Of a DNA stretch of 64,000 bases, positions 52,690-59,804 are shown in pieces (position 1 is the first letter of the stretch; the number at the start of each line of letters is the position of its first letter). The stretch is from Lachnospiraceae bacterium. Its GTDB lineage: Bacteria > Bacillota > Clostridia > Lachnospirales > Lachnospiraceae. Both the position numbers and the translations under genes were made by a program. The stretch spans positions 62,001 to 126,000 of the forward strand of contig JAHZFJ010000002.1 of NCBI GenBank assembly GCA_019421365.1, given 5' to 3'. The notes below the pieces were generated by a model. The model ran no database searches. It was not told the origin of the DNA and saw only the letters and a list, made by a program, of their open reading frames with translations.

Positions 52690-52716
52690 TGAAAAACTAG
52701 AAATAATGATTAAGAT

Positions 52717-52770
52717 AAAGAGTCTTTGTATTATAGATGATGAATTCATTTATATAACAAGGGCTCTTTT
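52717..52770 (+). terminator. Terminator after the exporter gene
   Basis: AAAGAG...TTGT pairs with ACAAGGGCTCTTT, with a partly self-complementary loop (GATGAATTCAT), followed by TTGG. It separates cargo from the recombinase operon. Confidence 0.6.
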
Positions 52771-52883
52771 GGCGTTCTCACCTCTATAATCTGACCTAGG
52801 AACAGGGAAGGGGACGTGCATAATATTCAGATGCAATTAATAGATTGGAAAGAAAGTAGGTCTTTAAAATCAGGGGGGATTTG

Positions 52884-53153
52884 ATGTTATTACCTGAAGA
52901 ACTTAAAAGAATGAGCAAACTTGATGTAACAAGTGTGAATCCAGATGAATTAGTTGATGTAAGGGATGTACAGATTGATGAGAGTCTTGATGACGTGGAA
53001 AGGATAAAGGATTACATAGAGAAAATAAAAAACCCATACATATATAAATGTGGTGATTACATAGTAAAGCTTGAATTTGATAATGAATCAGGAATTACAT
53101 TGGAAGAATTGATTGAGGAATTGGCTAAAAAAGTTGCAGAGGGGATGACTTAA
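52884..53153 (+). CDS. Small recombinase-associated protein (DUF6870-like)
   Basis: 89 aa, acidic and soluble. Wording: LLPEELKRMSKLDVTSVNPD, LVDVRDVQIDESLDDVERI, and NPYIYKCGDYIVKLEFDNES. I recall this short family (DUF6870) directly upstream of serine recombinases in Clostridia elements. It could be an excision factor (recombination directionality) or a regulator; neither is shown. CAGGGGGGATTTG precedes ATG 52884; TTG 52881 is also in frame. Its stop TAA is followed at once, in the same frame, by the ACG that begins recombinase 1. Confidence 0.7.
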   Translation: MLLPEELKRMSKLDVTSVNPDELVDVRDVQIDESLDDVERIKDYIEKIKNPYIYKCGDYIVKLEFDNESGITLEELIEELAKKVAEGMT

Positions 53154-54770
53154 ACGTATTGTGCAGCGGTTTATCTTAGGTTATCCAAAGAGGATAGCGA
53201 CTTATCAAGGCATGACAATAAGAAGGAAAGTAATAGCATTACCAACCAGAAGTTATTAATCAAAGAATTTCTTAAGACTATGCCTGAGGTAGAGATATAT
53301 GATTATTATATTGATGATGGTTATAGTGGCTCTAATTTTGAACGGCCAGATTTCAAACGAATGCGAGAAGATATTTTTGACGGAAAAGTAAATATGGTTA
53401 TTGTGAAAGATCTTTCTAGATTCGGTAGGGAGTATATTGATACAGGGAAATATGTTCAAAAGATTTTTCCTAGCTTAGGTGTTAGATTTATTTCTGTAAT
53501 TGACCATTTTGATTCTAATACAGCAACTACCAATGACACACATTTATTAGTACCGGTTAAAAATTTTGTAAATGATAATTATTGTAGAGATATATCTCAA
53601 AGAGTGAGAACACACCAAGACACTATGAGAAAAAACGGTTTATATATAGGCGCTTATGTTGCGTATGGCTACAAGAAGGATTCTAATGATAAGAATACGA
53701 TTATTATCGATGAACAGGCGGCTGATGTAGTTAAGAAGATCTTTCAGTGGCGATTAAGTGGAATGAATGTATACTCTATCGTTGAAAAGCTCAATGAACT
53801 TGGCATTCCGTCACCAATGGCATACAAGAGAATGCAAGGGATTAACTTCAAGACAGGATTTACAGAAGGGAATGAGACTTTGTGGTGCGACAGTACCGTG
53901 TATGGCATACTAAAGAATAAGATATATATGGGTGTATTAGAGCAGGGGAAAAAATGCAGAATTAGTTATAAAGTTAAGAAAACAGTTAGTGTACCAAGTG
54001 AAGAATGGGCGGTGGTGGAAGACAATCATGAAGCGATTATATCCAAACGTGATTTTAAGAAGGTGGAGCAATTATCAAAGAGAGATACAAAACGCTCCAA
54101 AGATAAGGAAACCGTCTATCTATTCTCAGGAATGTTGTTCTGTAAGGATTGTAAGAAACAGATGACAAGACGGTGTAGTCAATATAAAGGCAAGCAGTAT
54201 ATTTCTTATATTTGTTCAACTTATAATAAGCAACAAGGCTGTACAAGGCATAGTATTAAGGAAGATCAAATAATAGAGATTGTATTGAAATCACTACAAA
54301 AACATATCGAATTAGTGGGTAAGATTAAGAAAGTATTAGATGAAACCTGTTTTAGTGAAGATCACACCAATTCAATTAAAGAAGATCTAATAGCTAATGA
54401 TAAGCGAATCAAGCAAAAAACTAAAGTACTCAATAGGTACTCTGAAATTATATCTTCCTTATATCATGACCTACAAGAAGGAATTATATCAGAAGAGGAG
54501 TACATTAGCTACCGGGGTATCTATGAGGAAAAGTTACGGCTCTTAGATAGGCAGATTGTCTCACTGGGTAAAGAGAGGGAAAGGCTTATAGAGAATGAAA
54601 GGAAATCAAAAGAATGGTTAAGCAAAGTGTATCACATAGGTAATATGACAGAACTAAGTAGGCTTACTCTAGTTAGTTCAGTGGATAGAATATATTGTGG
54701 CGAGGGTAAACAAATTCTAATTAAGCTAAGGTATCAGGATTTGTTTAGAAATAACGAAGAATCTGAATAA
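53154..54770 (+). CDS. Large serine recombinase 1, apparent ACG start
   Basis: 538 aa if started at ACG 53154. Resolvase domain (1-150): catalytic Ser11 in AVYLRLSKED, IDDGYSGSNFERPDF, and VKDLSRFGREYID. Recombinase domain (about 170-290), zinc ribbon CKDCKKQMTRRCSQ to CSTYNKQQGCTRH, and a C-terminal coiled coil. The first ATG (53280) lies 42 codons downstream and would lose the catalytic serine, and no ATG, GTG or TTG exists before it in this frame. GAGGGG (53139-53144) is nine bases before the ACG. In-phase read-through of TAA 53151 is the alternative. Confidence 0.85.
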   Translation, partial: TYCAAVYLRLSKEDSDLSRHDNKKESNSITNQKLLIKEFLKTMPEVEIYDYYIDDGYSGSNFERPDFKRMREDIFDGKVNMVIVKDLSRFGREYIDTGKYVQKIFPSLGVRFISVIDHFDSNTATTNDTHLLVPVKNFVNDNYCRDISQRVRTHQDTMRKNGLYIGAYVAYGYKKDSNDKNTIIIDEQAADVVKKIFQWRLSGMNVYSIVEKLNELGIPSPMAYKRMQGINFKTGFTEGNETLWCDSTVYGILKNKIYMGVLEQGKKCRISYKVKKTVSVPSEEWAVVEDNHEAIISKRDFKKVEQLSKRDTKRSKDKETVYLFSGMLFCKDCKKQMTRRCSQYKGKQYISYICSTYNKQQGCTRHSIKEDQIIEIVLKSLQKHIELVGKIKKVLDETCFSEDHTNSIKEDLIANDKRIKQKTKVLNRYSEIISSLYHDLQEGIISEEEYISYRGIYEEKLRLLDRQIVSLGKERERLIENERKSKEWLSKVYHIGNMTELSRLTLVSSVDRIYCGEGKQILIKLRYQDLFRNNEESE

Positions 54771-54790
54771 TTCTAGAGGAGGTAATATAA

Positions 54791-56503
54791 TTGGCGAGAC
54801 CTTCTAATAGAGGAATGGAGCAAGTAGATAATAAAATAGGAAATTGTTGCAATTATTTTCGCACAGCCATCTATATAAGGTTGTCATATGAGAGTTATTA
54901 CGCTGATAGTGAATCCATAGAAAATCAGAAATTATTGTTAGGAGATTTTCTGCAAAAGCATAAAGAGTTCGTTCTATGCGAACAATTCATCGATGATGGA
55001 AAGACTGGTACGAACTTCGAGCGTCCTGCCTTTGAGCGGATGATGAATGCGGTTAGAGAAGGAACCATTAACTGTATCATAGTTAAAGATTTATCCCGGT
55101 TCGGGAGAAATCATGTGGAGGTGGGAGATTATATTGAACGAATATTTCCCTTTCTAGGAGTAAGATTCGTATCTATTAATGATGGATATGATAGTTTTAA
55201 CCCGGATTGTGATAAGGATCAGTTACTAATATCAGTTAAGAATCTTATGCATGAGATGTATGCAAGAGATGTATCAAAGAAGATATCCAGTGCCATTAAG
55301 ATAAAGCAAAAGACAGGAGGGTTCTATCGGACAGCAATTATCCCATATGGCTATAAGATGGGAGCGTCAGTCTATGAGATTGATGAACAAGCAGCAGCTG
55401 TGGTAAGAAGGATATTCCGTAGTTTCGCTTCGGGTGATACGGTATATCATATATGCGCTATCTTAAATAATGAAGGAATCGCGACGCCCAAAGAATACAC
55501 TACAAACAAATTATTATATTCGAAGGAGAGTACAGATTCTTGTTGGATTGCCTCTACTGTTAAACGAATGTTGGTAAATGAAGTGTACATAGGGAATTTG
55601 GTCCGACATAAGTGGGAGCAAGAATTCTATAGTAATACGAAAGCAACACAGATAGAGGAAAAGTACTGGGTAAGGGTGGAGAATACACACCCGGCTATTA
55701 TAGATCATGTAGTATTTATGCAAGTGCAGGAAAAGCTCATGCAAAGTGAAAACATGCAGAGGAAATCCACGAATAGTAAATCTATACAAAGAATAAGTAG
55801 GACGTCTAGAAATATAAGTGGTCCTACATGCTATAAGAAATATAGCTATGACGAGAATATATTTAAGAATAAGATATTCTGTGGCAAATGTAAAATGGCC
55901 ATGATTAGGGTAAATGTTAAAAAATCTGATAATAAAGAAACTTGTACATATAAGGGATTTTCCTGTAGACTTCATAGAAATTCCATAAGTAAATGTAGTC
56001 ATAGAGAGATCATAGAAGAAGATGTATTGTATAACCTGGTCAATAGAATAGTTGTAGATCAAGCTAATCTGTATAAGGGGATTCGTTCATTAATTAGAAG
56101 AAATGGGGAAGATATCTTTAATAAAGAACGAGTTTTGATTAACTCAGATAGGAAGGCTATTATCTCAAGAATTAAAAAATACGAAGAGACAAAATTGTAT
56201 GCATTAGAGGAATATCATCAAGGAAAGATTGATAAATACCATGTAATGAGGAGAAGAGGCGAGATACAAAATCTAATTAGACAGTGTAATGAACAGAATA
56301 AATTGCTTGAAGAACGTTTGGTAAAGATTGATGGATTAGAAAATTCATATGGTAGTTTGATGGATGCATGGCTTAGATATACACAAAATCCGAAGATTGC
56401 AAAAGAGATTATTAGATTATTCGTTAAGAGGATTGAAGTGTACTCACAGAAACGAATAGTAATCAAATTAAATCATATAGATTTAGGCAATATAGCCCTA
56501 TAA
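54791..56503 (+). CDS. Large serine recombinase 2
   Basis: 570 aa. An N-terminal extension of some 22 residues precedes the resolvase domain, with catalytic Ser in FRTAIYIRLSYES (about residue 32), FIDDGKTGTNFERPAF and VKDLSRFGRNHVEVGDY. A recombinase domain and a zinc ribbon (IFCGKCKMAMIR ... CRLHRNSISKC) follow, with a coiled-coil end and C-terminal RLFVKRIEVYS. The start is TTG 54791 after GAGGAGG. It is clearly different in sequence from the other two. All catalytic residues are present. It lies 20 bases after recombinase 1, in one operon. Confidence 0.92.
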   Translation: MARPSNRGMEQVDNKIGNCCNYFRTAIYIRLSYESYYADSESIENQKLLLGDFLQKHKEFVLCEQFIDDGKTGTNFERPAFERMMNAVREGTINCIIVKDLSRFGRNHVEVGDYIERIFPFLGVRFVSINDGYDSFNPDCDKDQLLISVKNLMHEMYARDVSKKISSAIKIKQKTGGFYRTAIIPYGYKMGASVYEIDEQAAAVVRRIFRSFASGDTVYHICAILNNEGIATPKEYTTNKLLYSKESTDSCWIASTVKRMLVNEVYIGNLVRHKWEQEFYSNTKATQIEEKYWVRVENTHPAIIDHVVFMQVQEKLMQSENMQRKSTNSKSIQRISRTSRNISGPTCYKKYSYDENIFKNKIFCGKCKMAMIRVNVKKSDNKETCTYKGFSCRLHRNSISKCSHREIIEEDVLYNLVNRIVVDQANLYKGIRSLIRRNGEDIFNKERVLINSDRKAIISRIKKYEETKLYALEEYHQGKIDKYHVMRRRGEIQNLIRQCNEQNKLLEERLVKIDGLENSYGSLMDAWLRYTQNPKIAKEIIRLFVKRIEVYSQKRIVIKLNHIDLGNIAL

Positions 56504-56517
56504 AGGAGGGGGTAATA

Positions 56518-58122
56518 ACGGGAGTATTAGCATTATACTTGAGGTTGTCAAAAGAGGATAATGATATCGTATATGAACAAAAAGGGGAAAGTAATAGTAT
56601 ACGTACCCAAAGGTTGCTTTTACATAACTATATTATAGGAAGAGATGATTTAAAAGAACTTCAGATAATTGAGTATGTAGATGATGGATATAGTGGGAAG
56701 AATTTTGACAGACCGGAGATTAAGCGATTGCTAGAGGATGCTCGCAGAAACAGAATACAGTGTATCATGGTCAAAGATTTTTCAAGATTCGGAAGGGATT
56801 ACATAGAGGTTGGCAATTACATTGAAAAGGTTTTTCCTTTTATGGGGATCCGATTCATTGCAGTAAATAATCAATTTGATAGCATTACCCTGAAGGCCGG
56901 GGAGGTTCCAGATATGGATTTCTCTTTTCAGAATCTGATCTATGATTATTATAGTGTGGAGAATTCAATTAAAACTAAAAAGGTACAAGAAAAAAGAAGG
57001 CAAGAAGGTAAATACATGTCGGTCTATGCACCTTATGGATATATGAAAGATCCACAGGATAAAAACCACCTGATAATTGATGAAGAGGCTGCTAAGCAAG
57101 TAAGAGAAATCTTTGAGTGGTATCTACAAGGTAAAACAAAAGCAGATATTGCTAGGATATTAGATGCTAATGGGGTTCTTACTCCTGCAGAATATATGAC
57201 AGCAAAAGGAAGTAACTATAATTGGAGGTACAAAGAATCACAAGGTAAGTGGTGTGGAGCTATTGTTGGAAGAATATTAAGAAATAGAATATATACAGGA
57301 ACGCTGGTTAGTGGGAAAACAGAAGCTATAGAAATCGGTGGAAAACGAGTAAGATACAAAAGCGAAGAAGAATGGTGTATTATCAGGAATACACATCAAC
57401 CCATTATCTCGAAGGAACATTTTGAAGGGGTTCAAAACTATAGGAAACCAGTGCCTTATAATAAAAAAAGTAATTACAATAGGGAAGTTAGCGATTCCCT
57501 GTTAAATGGATATTTACGATGTGGAGGTTGCAAACATAAGCTAACAAAAAGAAGTCGGCTGAAGGTTTCGTTCTATTGCAGATATTATTACGAATTACAT
57601 AATGAAAGATGTATAAGAGGTAATGTTTATCAGGAGGAAATAAAAGAAATTATACTTGAGACGATTAGAAAACAGGTGTTACTAGCAGGCAATATTAATT
57701 ATCTATTAGATGTAAAACGTAGATTGGAGCAAGCTAGAGAATGCGCAAGGATGGAGAGTAAACATAAGATAGAAGAGAAAATGGAGAAACTAAAAAAGGA
57801 TAATTTTTACTTGTATGAATTATACCGAGAAGGTGAGATAGAGAAAGAGTTATATCTAACTGCAAAGGATAGTAATGAAAAACAGTTAAGACAGCTAGAG
57901 GAGAAAATCGTTGGATATAGTGGTAGTGCAGATAATTTACGCAATATTAATAAAAGGCAGACATTTTTAGATATGATAGAGCCTTCAGGAAATATTAAGT
58001 TACTTACCCAAGAGCTTATTAAAGACTTGATTGAAACAATAGAGGTATATCCAGAGAACCGTTTGGTTATTCATATAAAACACAAAAGCATTTGGTCATT
58101 AACACCTGACAAGCGGGACTAA
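56518..58122 (+). CDS. Large serine recombinase 3, apparent ACG start
   Basis: 534 aa if started at ACG 56518, which lies eight bases after GGAGG (56505-56509). Resolvase domain: Ser11 in LALYLRLSKED, VDDGYSGKNFDRPEI, VKDFSRFGRDYIEVGNY. The recombinase domain, zinc ribbon (RCGGCKHKLTKRS ... CRYYYELHNERC), and coiled coil follow. TTG 56539 is the first canonical start, but it is 30 bases from the ribosome binding site and would delete the first strand. The last codons (CGG GAC TAA) lie on attR, so excision changes the C-terminus. The stop overlaps an ATG of the spmA 3' part (TAATG). Confidence 0.87.
   Translation, partial: TGVLALYLRLSKEDNDIVYEQKGESNSIRTQRLLLHNYIIGRDDLKELQIIEYVDDGYSGKNFDRPEIKRLLEDARRNRIQCIMVKDFSRFGRDYIEVGNYIEKVFPFMGIRFIAVNNQFDSITLKAGEVPDMDFSFQNLIYDYYSVENSIKTKKVQEKRRQEGKYMSVYAPYGYMKDPQDKNHLIIDEEAAKQVREIFEWYLQGKTKADIARILDANGVLTPAEYMTAKGSNYNWRYKESQGKWCGAIVGRILRNRIYTGTLVSGKTEAIEIGGKRVRYKSEEEWCIIRNTHQPIISKEHFEGVQNYRKPVPYNKKSNYNREVSDSLLNGYLRCGGCKHKLTKRSRLKVSFYCRYYYELHNERCIRGNVYQEEIKEIILETIRKQVLLAGNINYLLDVKRRLEQARECARMESKHKIEEKMEKLKKDNFYLYELYREGEIEKELYLTAKDSNEKQLRQLEEKIVGYSGSADNLRNINKRQTFLDMIEPSGNIKLLTQELIKDLIETIEVYPENRLVIHIKHKSIWSLTPDKRD
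58095..58117. other. Right attachment site (attR) element arm and core
   Basis: Element arm GTCATTAACACCTGACAAGC (58095-58114) followed by core GGG (58115-58117), then the spmA 3' part. It pairs with the left arm as described for attL. All of it also codes for the end of recombinase 3. Confidence 0.75.
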
Positions 58123-58367
58123 TGGCAATGAAGGAATTAGCGACATTAAATGATAACAAAGAGAGAGCCAGTTGCGATATGTGTACATTCCTTATTATTA
58201 ACATATCATCATTGCAGCTAATTCCAGTTAATATTATTGCATACCGAAGCCAATATGGTTCGGTTAGACCAACGGAGATACTAGGGCTTGCAATTGTAGC
58301 AACTTTGTTTTCAACGATTGTTGGAGTAGTATTCTCAATTGTTGCAAGAAAGAGAGGTAGCAGATGA
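58119..58367 (+). pseudogene. spmA: Spore maturation protein A, C-terminal part
   Basis: The frame CTA ATG GCA ATG AAG encodes LMAMKELATLNDNKERAS, then CTFLIINISSLQLIPVNIIA and the closing helix ending ARKRGSR. This is the second half of SpmA, following the Gly at the junction. In the integrated state it has an ATG at 58122 overlapping the recombinase 3 stop, so an 81-residue fragment could be made by coupling. It overlaps spmB by ATGA (58364-58367). Confidence 0.88.
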
Positions 58368-58888
58368 CATTTCTCTTATATCTTTCAGATTATATGATTC
58401 CATTTGTGATTTTCTATGTAGTAGGATATGGTATCCTCACTAAAACTGCAATCTTTGATGAATTTGTAAAAGGTGCAAAAGATGGATTTAAGGTAGTATT
58501 AGATATATTACCAACTTTAATTGGACTAATGGTTGGCATTGGTATTATGCGTGCTTCTGGAGCGTTTGATATGCTAGCTAATTTACTAAAGCCACTTATG
58601 TCGATTCTAAGATTTCCAGCAGAGTTAGTTCCATTAGTAATCGTGAAGATGTTCTCATCCTCAGCGGCAACCAGTTTGGTAATTGATATCTTTAAACAGT
58701 ATGGGCCAGACTCCTATCTAGGTACACTTACATCAATATTAATGAGTTGTACAGAGACGATTTTCTATACAATGGCAGTCTATTTTATGGCAGCTAAGGT
58801 TAAGAAAACTAGATATACATTAGCAGGTGCCTTGGTAGCAACTTTAGCAGGTGTAGTTATTAGTACGATTCTTGCTAATCTAATGTGA
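58364..58888 (+). CDS. spmB: Spore maturation protein B
   Basis: 174 aa, polytopic nucleoside-recognition (Gate) type membrane protein. YLSDYMIPFVIFYVVGYGIL, FVKGAKDGFKVVLDILPTLI and GIMRASGAFDMLANLLKPLM, then SSAATSLVIDIFKQYGPDS, are typical SpmB wording. Works with SpmA in spore core dehydration in the developing spore. It is complete and coupled to the spmA 3' part, so its normal transcript must run through the 6.5-kb element unless this is excised or a promoter inside the element is used. Confidence 0.93.
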   Translation: MTFLLYLSDYMIPFVIFYVVGYGILTKTAIFDEFVKGAKDGFKVVLDILPTLIGLMVGIGIMRASGAFDMLANLLKPLMSILRFPAELVPLVIVKMFSSSAATSLVIDIFKQYGPDSYLGTLTSILMSCTETIFYTMAVYFMAAKVKKTRYTLAGALVATLAGVVISTILANLM

Positions 58889-58960
58889 TTAGATTACATG
58901 AAGGCGGAGTGTTGTCTTTGATTAGGGAATGTACTTGTGTATTGTTAACGTAGATAAGCA

Positions 58961-58994
58961 AAACTCTTAGCGAATTGAGAATCTATAAGAGTTT
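58961..58994 (+). terminator. Terminator-like hairpin after spmB
   Basis: AAACTCTTA (58961-58969) pairs with TAAGAGTTT (58986-58994), with a weak T tail (GTTCG). Confidence 0.55.
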
Positions 58995-59153
58995 GTTCGA
59001 AAAAGAATAATACGCAAGTGCATCAACTAATATCCAAGAAAACGTAGTTACAGAAGGTAAAAAAATATGATATTATGTTGAATATAGATTTGAGTATAGG
59101 TACAGAGGGTAAATAGGGAAATGAGAATACAAGTAGCTAATCAAGGAGAAAGT

Positions 59154-59804
59154 ATGAATATTTTAATTGTAGAAGATGAAATAATGATACAGGAAGGCGT
59201 TAGTGAGTTTTTGAGAGAGCAAGGATATGAAGTATATTGTGCGTCAGACGGACTTGAAGGGATAGAAAAGTTCCGGCAAAATCATATCCATCTTGTCATT
59301 TTAGATATTATGTTACCAAAAATGAATGGAATTGAGGTCTTAAGAGAGATTCGTAGAACCAGCGAGGTTCCTGTACTTATGTTGACCGCGATGAGTGATG
59401 AGGGAACACAGGTTCAAAGTTTTGATGAATTAGCAGATGATTATATATGCAAGCCATTTTCATTGATAATCCTAAAGAAAAGAATCGACGCACTGCTTCG
59501 AAGACATTATCATGACCACAGTATATGGAAGCATGGAGATGCGATTGTTGACTTTACAGGATTCCATGCTACCTACAATGGAGCAAATGCACAGGTTAAA
59601 CCAAAAGAAGTTATGGTACTGGCATTTCTTTTAGAGCATAGAGGACAGGTTTTAAGCAGAGAACAGATTCTAAATCATATATGGGGAGAGGAAGAGGCAC
59701 CATATGATCGTGTAGTTGATGTTTATGTGAAAAACCTTAGAAAAAAACTGCATTTGGACTGTATCGTGACTGTTAAGAATGTGGGGTATAAGATAGAATT
59801 ATGA
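59154..59804 (+). CDS. OmpR-type response regulator
   Basis: 216 aa from ATG 59154, which has AAGGAGAAAGT ahead; an ATG at 59121 would add 11 residues with no ribosome binding site. The receiver has EDE at 7-9, Asp51 in LVILDIMLPKMNGIEVL, and Lys in ICKPFS. The winged helix has PKEVMVLAFLLEHRGQV and VDVYVKNLRKKL. It overlaps the kinase gene (ATGA, 59801-59804). It is convergent with the redox operon at 61217-62852 and probably regulates it. Confidence 0.92.
   Translation: MNILIVEDEIMIQEGVSEFLREQGYEVYCASDGLEGIEKFRQNHIHLVILDIMLPKMNGIEVLREIRRTSEVPVLMLTAMSDEGTQVQSFDELADDYICKPFSLIILKKRIDALLRRHYHDHSIWKHGDAIVDFTGFHATYNGANAQVKPKEVMVLAFLLEHRGQVLSREQILNHIWGEEEAPYDRVVDVYVKNLRKKLHLDCIVTVKNVGYKIEL

Larger units (their letters stand above)
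51554..58117. mobile_element. 6,561-bp serine-recombinase element inserted in spmA
   Basis: The element separates the two parts of spmA and is bounded by GGG at 51554-51556 and 58115-58117; excision removes one copy, hence 6,561 bp. It carries an ArAE-type exporter, a small recombinase-associated protein, and three tandem large serine recombinases, all on the spmA strand. No phage structural, replication or conjugation gene is present. The reconstituted circle junction has near-symmetrical arms centred on the shared GG, as expected for attP. Placement inside a sporulation gene, in frame on excision, resembles skin-type intervening elements. Whether it excises during sporulation is untested. 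Confidence 0.88.

Noticed and set aside
53280..54770. Recombinase 1 starting at the first ATG
   Set aside because: This start would remove the catalytic serine and the first strand of the resolvase domain, although these are encoded intact in the same frame just upstream.
55514..56062. Long antisense frame of 182 codons inside recombinase 2
   Set aside because: Composition is that of a mirror of the coding strand (rich in Tyr, Ile, Phe, His); no ribosome binding site and no known motif.
51554..58118. GA dinucleotide as the crossover core, as used by some Tn4451-type recombinases
   Set aside because: GGA is shared by both junctions, but recombination at GA would add two bases and shift the SpmA frame; the arms are also not symmetrical about it.
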